Both the position numbers and the translations under genes were made by a program. Positions 1 through 13,400 of a stretch of DNA of 64,000 nucleotides are shown here, piece by piece; position 1 is the stretch's first letter, and each line of letters begins with the position of its first letter. The notes under the pieces are model-generated. The model saw only the letters and a program-made list of their open reading frames with translations, was not told where the DNA came from and made no database searches. Location: positions 2,542,001 to 2,606,000 of the forward strand of contig NC_084676.1 of the NCBI RefSeq assembly GCF_028389875.1. Direction: 5' to 3'. The DNA comes from Rhea pennata (Eukaryota; Chordata; Aves; Rheiformes; Rheidae).

Positions 1-3000
1 AGGGAAGTAATGAAAGGGGTTAAGGACTTCCCCAGCCACCTTAGTGGCTGGAAAAGGATGTGCTATTTAGCTACATCCTAAAACAATTCATGACCCTGCC
101 TGTTTGGCAGCTTTACAGCCTGGCACTCCATGCAGAACATCATTCTTGCCCATTAAACAGGTTTATCACAGTCGAGGGTCAAACCACAACAAGCACATAC
201 ATTTCTGCTGTTGAAATGGTGTGACATGGCCCTTCCTTGGCTGACAGGAAGGCTGGACTGCCTAGTCCAGCTATCCCTGCCACGGGGATAAATGTTGGGT
301 TCCCTATGAGAAAAGGATGATGGATTTCAGTGTTACTTTCTTCCACCAAATGCAGGAGGCATTTCTGCTGTGTTCTACCACAGTAATGGTGTTGCTGGTC
401 CTCGGGGGTGCGAAGGGCTATGCTGAGCACAACCTGCCTCTGGCGTGCCAGGCAGCCACGGCTGTGGCTTTGCAGGTGGCAGCGGCGGTGACGCTGGACT
501 CGTCTGCCCAGAGGTCATCCCTGCACCTAATCGCCATATGCTTCTCTCCTGCTAGCCAGGAGAGCATATGGCTCCCCTTATGCTGCTGCCATATCCGCTC
601 CTGTATGGTGCCCTGTTGTTTGTAAGCAGCAGGCAAAAATATCTAAATGCTGTAAAAGTGAGTTACTGAAGGGTTTGTAATGGACAGTAATGACTGGCAC
701 TGACTTTTGGTTCCCCTGCCTTCAAATTTTTGAGAAATGAAGAGTGTGTGATGCAGCCCAAACTGCCTCCAAATTTGCTTTCCATGGGCACAAATAGGCT
801 GGGTTTTGAAGTATCCAGATGAGGGAGATCTCAGGATGCAGAAGGAAGAAGTGCAATTTGCAACTTCAGAAGTGTTTCTAGATAACACTCACAAAAAGCC
901 GGCCCCAGAGGCTCAGATTTAGGCAAGATGAAGTTTTTTGGTTCCAGCACCATCTACAGTACCCCACAGGCCTGGAGTTCAAGTGTAGGCAGGGAAATGT
1001 TAATGGATTTTAACTGCTGGCAGCAGCCCCTTTCATCCTGGGGTGAAGGCAGAAAGAGGCAGGAGATATCTAGACCTGTAGCCAGGAGCTGCAGCTGGTT
1101 CTTCCACCTTGGTGACTTTAGGATACTCAAAGACAAAAAAAGAGGGATATAGCCTAAAAATAGAGGAAACAGCTTACTGGATAAAAAATAAAATAAAGGC
1201 GAAGGGTGAATCTACTCTTACTAGCCAAAGAATAACAGAAAAGAGGCTAAAGTTAGGGACAGCTATAGAGGAATAAAACCAATCCATCCTTTTATGGATT
1301 TGCCTATGCTTTAGACCAGTTCCAAAAAGTTTGGAGCCATCCATTTAAGAAGCTAAGGGGTTGCGCAGATACTTACACCGCTTCTAGACAAGACCCCAGT
1401 TGGGGGGTACATGTATTGCAGATAGTTGTTTCCATTTTCTCTTTGTGGTTATATTCAGACACAGACATTTCTTTCAAACGGTTTGTTTATATTGCTAACT
1501 TAGGGTTTGCTCTCTTGCGGTATCTGCTACCCTTCCTGCCCCCAAACACTCCCTCTTTCCCAACATTTGTGCCAGCACAGTAGGTCAAGCTGCTTTTGAA
1601 ACAGCCTGAATTGCTGCAAACCAGGTCATCCTTCCTGGTGTAAATCAGATCTTGATTATCTTGATGCCTGTTGGGAAAGAGATGAGGCCATCACACTAAT
1701 GGGACAGGTGGAAGGAGGGGGGGGGGAGCTTTTCCTGGGGTCTAGCAAGGTTACATGGGCATGTGATTACCCTAGGGAGTCACAGAGGGTTTGCTGGATT
1801 GAAAGAAAACTTGAAAGAAAAGACCTACCTGCCAGGGAGGAGTTAGTTGCAAAGTCTTTTATTTCTGTCTCATTCTGAATATTCTGTGTTTGAAGTGGTT
1901 CAAGTGTTCTGATTAAGCCCAGATCGAGTCTATAAGGCTTTGTGGTGATTCACTATGAAGCTTTGAGGAAAAGGTGGAGGCAGGTTCTCCTTGGGCCTGG
2001 CTCAGGGACCTCTTGGTCCTGTAGAAGGGAATAATGCATGCAGCATATTGCTGTCTTGTTATCAATAACAGAGATGATGGTAACAAAACACTTCTGGGTG
2101 TGTTGGGTTTCGTTTCGCCTTCAGTTCTCATGTCTCGAAAGTAAACTATTACAATGCCAGTATTCAGCACAGGGTTGGTCAAAAGTGCTAAGGCTCCAGC
2201 ACATCAGAGGTCAGGCGCTACTGCTTGTGTTTGCATCTGCTTCTGGAAGCAAACGTCGTTTTGGGTTCTGTGCCAGCGCCAGCAGCAGCTGAAGGATTTC
2301 CAAGGTGTCTGTGTGTAGAGGGAATCTTGACCACCACTCTGCCTAAAGGCTGGGGAACCAAATATTTAGAGTCCCCAGTTCTGGTAACTCCCACCAGGCC
2401 TGCCTGCCTCAGGTCTGATATCAAGCCTTTCCCATCATCTCTGGCCTCCAGGCAGGAGAATCAAGAAGCCAAGCATCAGATTCAGTGAAAATATTTGAGC
2501 CGTCAGGAAAAACTTGTAGTTTTGCATGCGGACCTCTCAGTTTGCAGCAGTAATCTATCACACTACTATGTCCAGTGTCACCTCACTAATTTGTAACAGG
2601 GAACATGGATTTAGAAGTATTCAGAATCTATGCATGGATGCATTGCATGATCCATGGTTATTTTGAACAGCCACAGAGCATGGTTCCCACCCTGGAAAAT
2701 GCCAGATTTGATCTGTGTAGACACATCACAGACAATAAGTCTGATATAAACACGCTGAATGCTCTTTTTCCAGTACTACCAATGCTGTCAGTCCTTTGGA
2801 TGATGTAATTTGAATTCTAATTGATGCTTTCTACACAAACTATTTTTGATCAGGAATTTTCTGCCACGCTCTGGTAGGATTGGCCTAAGAGGGACATGGA
2901 AGACCTTTACAGCTGTATGCTCAAATATAACTTGGGCAGGGGGAAGGATGGTCTGTTTGTTCAGTTATTTTAATTCCTCCATACATTTCACAGGATAAAG

Positions 3001-5800
3001 TGATTGCTGGCAGAAGATTCAATGTTGGTAACTCCAATACTGTTAGCTACTCCTCGGTCAAGGATTACTTCCATTTCATTGTATTGCTTCTGATTTGAAT
3101 TATGACTTTGAAGTTTTGAATATTTGGCTGATTTCACCCAGGGCAGGTTATTGAATTGTGTTCTAGACAGGTATCTCACCTTGGAAAGGGTATTAACATT
3201 ATGGCTGAAGAATCAATCCTGGGAATACACCAGAGTTATCAGGAGCCACATAGTCTGGCTGTCACTTTACTGCTAGTCCAACCCAGAAAATGATATTTTT
3301 TTCCCACTAGACATGTTGGCACAGCTGACAGTTCAGGACTTTTCAACTTTTGCCAAAGGTAAAAGTGAAGAGGCTGGAGAATTCATTGCTTTGGAGCAAT
3401 CACCATTGCCACGTTGAAGGCTAACACAGTGGGAGGCTTTCTGCTCACCACTTTCTGCTGGCAAACCTCACAGAAAGCAGTGATCAGTATAAGAAAGCAC
3501 AAGCCTCTGAACCCTGTTGCTTGCAGGAAAGTGTAACCACTGAACTGTTTGACAAGAAAATTTCTGTGGTTAAGAAATTTTCCACTAAACTTTTGTTTCC
3601 CTTATAGTTTCCCAGAATAATTCAACCAGAAATGTAAGGTATTTATTAGACTTCTGTGGTGGGTAAGGATGTAAGGTCAGAGGCAGAAGCATCAGGACTG
3701 GACTGCTGGTCTACAGAAGTCTGTGCCCTGAGGAGGGATGCTCAGCTTGGTGGGACATAGAGTTAGAAACAGCCCAAATATTTCCCAGGCTTGCACAATT
3801 TGCACGGTTGGGAAACAACAGTCAAATATGACAGGCGTGTTTCATCAACAGTTCAGTGTAGTCCAAAACATGACAGCAAGCCTCTGTTTAAAGTCACTGA
3901 ATTGGACCACTCCTGAATAGCTCCGCTGTGCCCCCTCGTTGCAGGCCTGACCATATAACTGCAAACCCAAACACCTGGCCCGAGAAACTGCCTCTCCGTC
4001 TCCATTAAGGCTCCTTTCATGATACAGGTTCTTCTCGAGCACTGTTTGCATGTCTTCTTTTCTGATGAATAATTGTTGCTGTCGGCTTGCTCTTATTCCA
4101 TTTATTATACAGGTTGCTTTATTTGTTTTTATTACTTCTTTCAACTTTCATCTAATCAAGGTGTATTTTCATTGTTTTTTTTTAACCAATGCAGCTTTTT
4201 TGAACACACTTAACGCATCTTTTAAGGTGTCTTAAACAACTATATAAATCATGTAAATATTTCTTCTTACAATTTTCCTCCCAATTCCTAAATGGTTTTG
4301 GCTCAGCCCTTCTCAGATCATGGTAGGTGCCTGTATCAATGTCTAGACATACATTGTTTTATGCATGCTGAATTAAATCAGGATACAGTACACCTAGACA
4401 ATTTCTAATAAGCAGTTTAGCTCAGCTTAGCTTCATTTTAGTTCATCCTAAACCATCAGAAGTGGTAAGATAGTAATATCCTGAAGGTAATGAATATTTC
4501 TAGTTGGCAAATAATCAGTTTTCTGAAGCTTCGGGGATGTATGATTAGGAGCTGCCCAAGATCCCCCAGGAGCTGCGCCTGGAGCCACTGCAATGTCAGT
4601 ATATTTAGTTCACTTGATGTTTACTGGAACTAGTATCAGTCCATCTTCATTGCTCCCTGTAGGATATATTATGAGGACAAGGAGAAAAACTCTCATTTTG
4701 ATGATGCAACTCAAAAATCCCCAGTCCAAAGGCATGGGCCAAGGAGTAGCAAGTTACCATGTGTTGACTGTCTTAGAATAGGCTGGCTCTTGCCTCCTGG
4801 CACTTTCTCAGAAAGAAAATAAATGGTGAATTGCTTCCGAACCACCACCACCAATGTAACTGCATGTCTGTGCTTGCCTTGGACCTAATAATCTGATATG
4901 GTGCTATGCGTCTGGGAATGAGCTTATAGCATAAGTATTCTGCCTGTGTGTTCATGACTGACAATGCAGTACTATATTGTATTTTTCTATCCCTATATCA
5001 TGTTCCCAATGCAAATTATGCACATCATTAACCACGACTGTTGCTCTCAAAGGGACAAAAAAAAACCCTAAAGAAAATGGTCTTTAGATGAAGCCATGAT
5101 GCTTTCCTCTAAAGGGTTTCCTTATGGGTGCTGGAAGATGCGTGTGTCCTCTTGCTGATTGGTCTGGAGGGCTGGTTTAGAGCGCTATTAGTGCACGAAT
5201 GGCAGCATGAGGTGCCTGCTGCTCCTCGGTTGCAGGTGAGCCACATTGAGTTACCTGCAGCACTGCAGCCGTTCCCCAGCATGCTCCAACCCAGCGGGGG
5301 ATCCATGCCAGCAGCACTACCCCAAAGCAGGTCAGACACTACAAGATGGGATCCGTCTGGCAGAGGTGGACGTGGGACCAGGCACCACGAGCTCCTTTTT
5401 CAGTTGATGCAGATGAAGCCAATAGCACAGCTAAGCTCATCCTAAAGCAAATATCAGAATTGGGAAAGGTGAACCACCCACCCAAAAGCACTATTTCTCC
5501 CCACTGGCTGTGGAGCCAAGAGAAACCAGCTTGGAGATCTTGCTTCAGTGTCTAACGTGGCCAGAGATGAATCCCTGCTGTGCTGCTGGATTTTCAAGAA
5601 ATGTAAAGGAATGAGACAGCTCTGTAGCATGGGTACTTTGGTGTTGAAGGCCACCTCCTTTTCAGTTTCTCCTCTTCCTTTCTATGCTCACTCTTTTCCC
5701 TACTCTAAGAGAAGAGTCATTTTAGACTTAGTCATCAGTTCACTCCAATCAATGCCAAGTGTGATGCTTCTGCTCCAGTGTGAGTGGGATTTCCCAGCCC
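1..5800. other. Non-coding, apparently single-copy DNA
   Basis: Only short open frames that overlap on both strands are present, with no domain, no splice-consistent exon set and no recognisable repeat. A short G run lies near 1719. By known vertebrate gene order it may belong to the PCDH1-DELE1 interval, but no protocadherin coding sequence is seen. Confidence 0.6.
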
Positions 5801-7569
5801 CTCCTACCAGCTAGACTTCTAAAACTGGTTAAGAGTAAAGCATCTTAAAACCTTATCCTGTAGAATTTTTCCCTGCAAGAATTAGACTTTAGAAAAGTAA
5901 ATAATTCCCACAGGAAAGTCAATTTGATTACAAATATTGACTTGCTTGAGGGATTTTTCTTTAAAAAAATAAATAAAAACATTTGGAAACAACATTTTAA
6001 AATTAAACATGTATGTTTCACTCTGCTATAGTACTTGGAAAAATACAGTTTTTGTTTCCAGTGTTTGGGGATTTTAGGAGTTTCTTCCTTCCATATACTT
6101 CTGAGAGAGTTGGGAAAAAACATGTCTTAAAATTGGCCAAGTAGGAAAAAGATTTTTTTTTAATCCTTTAAAATTAAAATTTTAATGTAAAAATGTTGCA
6201 ATGATTTCCATGCTTCTAAAAATATATATGGATACATATTTCAAAACACTTGAGAATAACTGCAACTCTTCTCTAGTTTTCAAGAGACCTTCTCACTCAA
6301 GTATATAAAAATAAGGAACAGCACAGACAAATATTTTCAGTCTGTTTATCCTTGCTTTTTCCATAGAGAAAGTTAAAAACAAAGCAATGAAAGGGTTGTG
6401 AAAAACCCATCTCTAAAACAAAAACACAAAGCGAAGTCATGAGTTTAGCTTGCCATTTTCATTTGCTGCAGTTCAGGCTTTGAGCCGAAGGAGCTCTAAG
6501 GAAGCGCTCTACCACAAAAGCTCTCATGAGAAAGGCTCGGGGGATATGTTTGGCCGAAGCCTTGGGAGCTGTCTGAGGTGCTCAGACAGTTTCTGTCGCC
6601 TCCATGCTGAGATATGGGAGACGTGCAGATGTATGGGAAGGACTCAGTGGTCCACCAGCTTAGCAGCAGCACTGAGTTTTTGCATTGACCTGTGATTTCT
6701 GGCTTGAACCCATAAGCATGGAGATCCTTGGCGTAGGCGTGGGTACCTAGAGAAGTTTTCCCCTTAAGGCTTCTAAGCCAGTAGGTATTTTTATGGATCA
6801 TTCCCCTCAATTTAGGGCTCATGTCCCCCTGAAGTTGTACTTCAGACACCTATATGCCCTTCCTCGATTTGATTCTGATGGACAAAGCAAAAACCAACTG
6901 TTCATGATTTTTTTTTCTCTCCTCCAGAGCATCTCCTTCCCCACTGAGAATGAATCTCTCAGAGACACAAAAGTCAAGATGAACAGTTTTGGAAACCTAA
7001 TGCATTTCAAGAGTGGATTGTGCTGGTGTGAAAGTGCTCTGCTTCTACCACTTTACAGATATAAAAAGATAAGAAGCCAACTTAGTCATATCTGATGTAA
7101 GGACTTTGTCAGGTATGTTCTTGGTATGGAAAGACTCTCATGAGCTCTGTGGCGTACTTGTTTTTGGAGTGGAAAGGAATGGGTAGGAGGACAGACAAAC
7201 TGAATTAACAGCAACCTTCTAACATAAATAAGGTTTCCACGTGCTGACGTTCATTCTGTGAGGTGTTGATGGGGGTCAGCCTTCAGCCAAACGTGCCTCT
7301 ACTGATTTTCTAACCTTCTTGCAAATATGCCCCTGAAATAAAACAAACCTGCTTATTTTTAAACTAAAGAATCATTGTGAAAGGTGACCCCGTCTGGACA
7401 TGGGGCACTCTGGAAGCCCAAATCACAGGGGGAAAAGGGTTAAATTCTCCCCAAAGCAAAGGGCTGCCCGCAGCAGCTAGGTCCCTCCTAAGACGAGATC
7501 CCTCATGTGCAGCGTCCTGGGCTTTGACAGACACTGCTCGCTGGGGGCACTTGGGCATCAATCAGAAAC
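5801..7569. other. AT-rich non-coding DNA
   Basis: The stretch 5,840-6,430 is strongly AT-rich with many short A and T runs. The rest is of ordinary composition. No gene, RNA gene or repeat family is recognised. Confidence 0.55.
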
Positions 7570-8240
7570 TACTCCAGACTGTGGAGGCTCTCTTTTAGCA
7601 GCGCTCTATTAATAGACACGGATAACAAATCGCTGATAGCAAATGCAAAAAGCCCTTGGACTAAAGGCCTTTTTGCCGAGGAAGCGTTCCCACCGAGCAC
7701 GTGATGCGGTGCAGCAGCCGCTGGTCACAGCAGGAGGCATCGAGAGCGGCTCGCTCTCCCTGGCAGGAGAGCTGTACTCTTACATCAAAGCACAAAAATA
7801 AATGCCTGATCTATTTACCATGGCAAAGATGCAATTTCTACACCTCCCCAGCCACAGCAGAGCTTCCATGTGAGCTGGCAGCAGCTTCCGATAACTGGTG
7901 TTCAAGCATGTCTTATGCCGCGCACTGAGCAGCGAAGCCTGGAGACCAGCAGCTACTGGTGCCAGTCCCCCGTGACTGATGTTTGCCCTCGGCTGCAAAG
8001 TGGTGCAACTGTCTGATTCGCTTTATGTGGTTTCTCAATATTCTTTCTCAAATAATTACATGCATTTCGAATATGCTGTTCTGTGCAGACGTGATTAAGC
8101 TATTTAGGATAAATAATGTTACCAATGAAGATAACCTCTCTTAAGGTTAATTAATCATTTGTAAACTGACCTTTGGATGCATAGATTATTCGTACGTACT
8201 CCTGAACTAACAGCCCAGATCATTTTCAGTCACGAGCTTA
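7570..8240. promoter_or_regulatory. Candidate conserved regulatory element
   Basis: Non-repetitive, with no coding frame, and dense in textbook factor sites. There is a perfect MEF2 consensus CTATTAATAG at 7606-7615, a CACGTG E-box at 7698-7703 and a TCF/LEF-like ACATCAAAG ending at 7790. TAAT-rich homeodomain-type sequence runs through 8,040-8,200. Conservation is inferred from composition only. Confidence 0.3.
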
Positions 8241-9169
8241 GTCTGTTTTTCTTCCCTTGTAGAAGTCTTTGGTGATTCAATAACCAAGGGCTATTGCTGA
8301 AGCTCGGGGAGAGCAGTGCCCAGGGGTGCTACTTTCATGCTAGATGCCCACACTTGCCCTTTTTCCCAAACAGAGCCCCAGTTTAGGCTGGGCCATGACC
8401 CGGCAGTGCCTTTTCTTTCTTATCTGCATATTTCCTCTGTGAAGTCTGACTGACCTTAAACTACAATCTTGAAGACTCCTCTCCAGGAGCTGTGACATTT
8501 AAAAGTGCAGTGACAGAAAATAACTTCTTCTAAAAATATATGTAACTTATTTATCATCCCAAGGAGAGGGAGAGAAGAATTTAAATGAAGGCATACATAT
8601 ACATCACTCTGCTCAACTGTAACTTTTCGCTGATGCCACCTGGTAGCATCACGCTCTCCTCAAGCCAAGCTGTACCCTGCTTTACTGCAGCACTCGAGGC
8701 CTTTGTCCAGAGTCAAACTCAGGACTAGCCAAGGAGGAACAGGGCTAAGGATGGAGAGGACCAGTATGTGCCCTTTTGGGTTGCAGGAGGCAGCTTGGTC
8801 AGCCACCCAATGCTGGCAATACTGTGGAGGGAGGCTCTGGTCTATGGAGACAGGAGGAGCCAATTTAAAATCTTGCGGCTGCCAAAAGGGGAGACAGGAA
8901 ACAACAAGCTGGCATTTATTGAGGAAACACCCCATGGATCATCCTTTATTACATTACATGCATTTAAAAAAAGAAATCAGATCCTGAACGCAGGTCAGTG
9001 AGCTCGGTTCTCAGGAAGCCCTGTGCATCTCTCAGTGGGGAAGAGGATCTCCTGCCACGTACCCGCCCCAACAGGCAGGAGCAGGAGCAAGTGGGGGCCC
9101 AGCCCAAACAGCCTCTTCACCCCTTTTCCCACCACCTCTCCCAAAGTTAAAGCATAGCCATGAGGGAGT
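8241..9169. other. Non-coding, nothing recognised
   Basis: Mixed composition with short overlapping frames on both strands around 8,660-9,000. No domain, splice pattern or repeat family is seen. Confidence 0.5.
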
Positions 9170-9480
9170 CTCCTGAATATAAGACGTTCATGTATCTTTA
9201 ATTATTGTTTCAGCCACATAAATCAATGCAGAATTAAAATTCATGATGGTTCTAGGGTACAAGTGCAAACAATTTGTTCGGTAAACTTTGCTCTAATTGG
9301 CATTCCGAAAATTTCCTGTTAATCAAACCCCTTGGGCTCAGTTTAACGGTGTAGTTGTGTCTGCGAATGTCAGTGCTTGGAGGGTGCAAGCATGTACGCT
9401 GATTTCAAGGGTCTTCATACGATATTAACTCATACACCTTGTCCTGACATTAATTTGCAAGTAATTTTTAACAGCCTTCT
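9170..9480. promoter_or_regulatory. Candidate conserved regulatory element
   Basis: Single-copy block with many TAAT/ATTA words and a TAATTTGCAAG motif near its right end. It has no open frame. The texture resembles vertebrate conserved non-coding elements, but conservation could not be tested. Confidence 0.25.
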
Positions 9481-10639
9481 GTGGCCCTGTCTATTATCTC
9501 ACTGCTTCATTACTTGAGGGAAGCAAGTGAGTGGAAGAATACTTGTAAAACCTGAAGCAAAATTAGAGTTGAAAATTTCTAGAATCTGAATGTGAAACAC
9601 CTCTGAATGCATCTGAAATTTGTCCCCGAAGGAGACGCAGTTCCAGTGGCACTTGACTCTAAGTGGCTGTGGGAGAAATGTGAAGAAATTCAGGCCAGCA
9701 TAATAAGTATCAGGTGTGTGGGTCATTCTGCTATCTGGAGACACTGGCCAAATATACCCGGAAACTGAGCTTCAAAGATGGGTAATGCTGCTGTCCCCTT
9801 GAGCTTATGCTATGACTGAGAAGACACGAGTTGAGCTGGTTTTGTCATCCCTGCCCTCATGCATGTGGAATGAAGAAAGTCAAAAATACCTGTCAAGAAA
9901 TCGGGCCTCTGCTCCTCTCTGCTGGGACGTCCCAGTGGCCCCACCTGGCACTCCTGTAGGAAGGATTTTAGCACCTTTCCTGTTCTTAAGGCTGCAAAAC
10001 TGTGCTGAGATCACTACCAGTCCTTAATTCAAGCCCCGAGACACAGATGGAAAAGGAAAAGCTGCACAAAACTAGAGTATCTTTTCCCACCTGTACAGGC
10101 ATGGGTAAGACAGAAGAATAAGGATAACAAGCATCTGACAAGCAGAGATCAGGGAGCTCGCAGAGACGCTCTCTTGGCGAGAAACGCGTGGTAAAGCAAT
10201 GCGAGAGAACCGGCAGTTCCCAGAAGAGAATAGAGATAGCGCACAACAGCAAACTGTTCCCCTGTGGAAGGAGATAAGAAGCATAATTAGATGGCTTTAC
10301 AGCTGCATCAAGATCTGGAAGCTGGAAAGAAATCATATGGAAAAGTGGAAGCAGGGGCACATGACTGAGGGGGGAGAATACAGGAATAATACCCGCTCAC
10401 AGAGTGAGAACGGCTAACTCTGTGATCCAGGTTCCAGGGGCAACCAGCAAGAGTCTCCAAATTAATGAGATGTAAAAGGAAAACAAGATGTATAGGTGCA
10501 TTACTACCTGGGGAAGAACAGAGCACTGGCTGTGCACACCAAGCAGAAATCTGTGTCGCCTTCCTTGCTTCAGCCTTTATAAAATGGTTAATTGTGAATG
10601 AAACTTAATGAAACGAGCTTTAAACGAGACTAAAGAGAA

Positions 10640-11070
10640 GGCTAGAAAATGGAAAAAAAAATTAAAGCCATTTAGATATGTCAAATGTAGTCAGAATGAT
10701 AGGATCTGATGAAATGCACCCTGCAACACTGAACCTATGATGATTATCTTCAAAATGCATGAAGGAGTAGAGGTCCCCAGAGATGAGAAGCACCTCTCTT
10801 TGAATAATCAACTTAAAGTCTCCTCTTTAAATCTTATTTATTTATTTATTTTTAATCTCAATTCCCTGCAAGAGGTTGGAAGAAAGTATTAAATGAACAA
10901 CTTGTAAGATGTAAAACGATGAATAAAATCAAAGAATATGGGTTTGTCAGGAACCAGTCATGTCAATTCAATTTAATTTCCTCCTTTGATAAGGCAACTG
11001 GCATACTTGAATTCTGGGGAAGCAGTAAACATGTTAGTGAGGCCTTCTGTGTTTTCCCACAGGATGGCCT
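10640..11070 (+). mobile_element. CR1 LINE fragment
   Basis: Decayed CR1 reverse-transcriptase region in sense orientation. Words such as GGTTTGTCAGGAACCAGTCA followed by CAATTTAATTTCCTCCTTTG, and GGGGAAGCAGTAAACATGTT near the end, match the order in CR1 ORF2. All frames are broken. It may begin further left, near 10,190. Confidence 0.65.
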
Positions 11071-12580
11071 CAACCAAGCCTAGAAAACATACTTTAGAAA
11101 CAATCAGAGCACAACTGGTAATTCCCCTCCTGAAGAGGAATGATCGATGGGCTCGTGGCCTTGCCAGGAGGATGCTTCTCCAGTCTTGACCCCCTCTCTG
11201 AAGAAGGGCTTTATCAGTTCCTCTCCTTACAGCCGACGTGCGTGTCCTGCGACATGGCCACGTTTCCAGCCTCGCCCAAGGACAGCCTCTCACATACCGT
11301 TCTTTGTTATGCTGATTTTTAGCATCTTCTCGTGATTTATTCCCAATTTCCCCATGACATCAGCATCCCCGTGCCCATTTTTAGCAGAATCTTTCCGATG
11401 CAGCATCATCTCATGTTGATGCCAGCTCCTGGCATCGATCCAAGAAGATGCTTTTGGTCGAGCCGGTTTGGAAAGGGAGCAAATCCGTACGAGCAGCCTG
11501 CTAAGTCCGCATGAGCACGAGTGGCTCTGCGAGCGGGCAGGCTTGGCTGCCCTGCCGCCCCGCTGCCAGCCCTCCGGACCCACGGCAACCTGTCCCACCG
11601 CCTTGCGCGCCGCGGTCGGGGCGGCGTCTCGCACCGTGTGAGCCAGAGAACGGCTGTTCGGGAAATACGGGAACAGAAGCTTTTGATACAGTTTCAAACA
11701 ATGTCTAATTATCAGGTAGCTGAAAATTAGCCCATCTGCGCCTCAGGAAAAGACAAGGAGAAGTTATGTGTTACTAATGGCTGAAAAGAGTTGGCAACAC
11801 AAAACAGGAAATTTTCAGTAAATTTTCTTTTTGCATAATGTAATTACGCAGAGTAATCTCTAAATCTCCTGACTTTTTGGTGGATTTTGATAAAGCTCAG
11901 AAGGTCTTCATCCGCCTTTTCTCCTCTCCTCACCACAGCTGTGCAGTCTTTGGCATTTAGTAGCCAGCAGTCTGGCTGGACTACCTAAAGCAGCAGATGT
12001 GGATAACATAAATGGTCTTTGCAACAGAATAGCTAACAACATTTATCAGGTTTTCCTAAAGCAGATTATAAACATCCACGGTGCCTTTGCCACATCCGCT
12101 CTATCTGAATACAAAGTACCTGAGCTTGTAATACCGTTTTGAATAAAATATCTGTGCCAGCAGAGTTGGCAGGCCAGAGACTAGGTCTCTGATCCAGGTC
12201 AATACACACGTAGGCATCTCTGCAGCTCAGATTTAGGTTCCTTTTTGTTTTTTTCTGCTTTTGGTACCTACTGATCCAGCATGCAAAAAAAAGCACACCT
12301 TTTTAAGTCCCTTGAGGATCCACGGAGAAGGACTTTGCAGGGAGACAGCATAAAAATCATCAGAGATTAGTTTGGACAGGATAAATAACTCATGATTCTT
12401 TCATTCACTTTTTAGCTCATACTTTTGTCTGTGGAATAACTGGGAGCAAATTGCTTTTTTCTTTCCTATTCCAAATTATTCAGTGAATTTCTTATTCTGC
12501 TGAATTTTGCTATTCTCGCTTCTTTGTGAACGTTTGCTCTTGAAGATGGCCTGCTTACCTCTGAATGGAAAGCAAATGTT
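11071..12580. other. Non-coding with a small CpG-rich patch at about 11,510-11,650
   Basis: The patch contains GCGCGCCGCGG and GGGGCGGCG with several CpGs, unlike its flanks. Overlapping short frames on both strands reflect GC content. No gene is recognised. Confidence 0.5.
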
Positions 12581-12849
12581 GCATTCACCTTCAATGAACT
12601 TTGAGGCAATTGATTTTACTGGCATAAAAGAATAAAATGAGACTGCTCGTTGGCTTTGCTGAGGATGAATTTTGCCATTTCGTGAAGGCCTGTGCCGGAG
12701 AAAGCAAGCATCCTGGAGGAGATACAGCAGTTGCTCTTTTGACTCGCCCTAGTTCAGCCGACAGTCCGGTCCTCTTTCTCGTGTGGGGTGAGTCTTCCCT
12801 ATCCCCAGACTGCCAGATCCTTGGCATCGTATGCGTTTTAAACAATTGA

Positions 12850-13400
12850 TAGCAACAAAAACAACAAAAATTATTCTCATTAGCTTTTGTCTGTTAATCT
12901 GAGGTCAAGAAAACAGACTGCTGCCTCTCCGCTCTTCATTCTCCTCTCCCGTACTGCAGGCAAGAAATGCAGCCAAGCTCCAGCAAAGAGAATAAAGACA
13001 GAGTTGGCACAAACACAGGAGCTTCTTAAATGAGTTTGCCATTAGCCGGAAGGGCTGCAAATTGAAGCGAAGATAAGCCCCTTAGCATTTCCCTTCTTTA
13101 ATCCAAGCCTCATAAAAGCGGAGATGTGTTCTTATTCAGTGGGCTTTATACAGAGGCAGGTATTTCATTTACCAAAAAACCCCTGGATCGGATAAATTAT
13201 TAATGTTATTTATAAAGGCAATTCTGCCATTCAGCAACTTCTTTTGGATCCCTATGCTTAATCTCACTGCTTAGCATAAGATACACTTCAGTTAAAAGGC
13301 AAAATCACATTCCTTTACAAGGCCTGCAAAATAACAGAGTGCTGAGGTGCCTGAAAAAGGGTTGTAGTTTAAATTCCAGTTTAAAGACTAATACATTTAT
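12850..13400. promoter_or_regulatory. Candidate conserved regulatory element
   Basis: Single-copy, without repeats or coding frames. It has GATA-type words (AGATAAG) and TAAT-rich sequence around 13,190-13,220. Presented only as a candidate for cross-species comparison. Confidence 0.2.
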
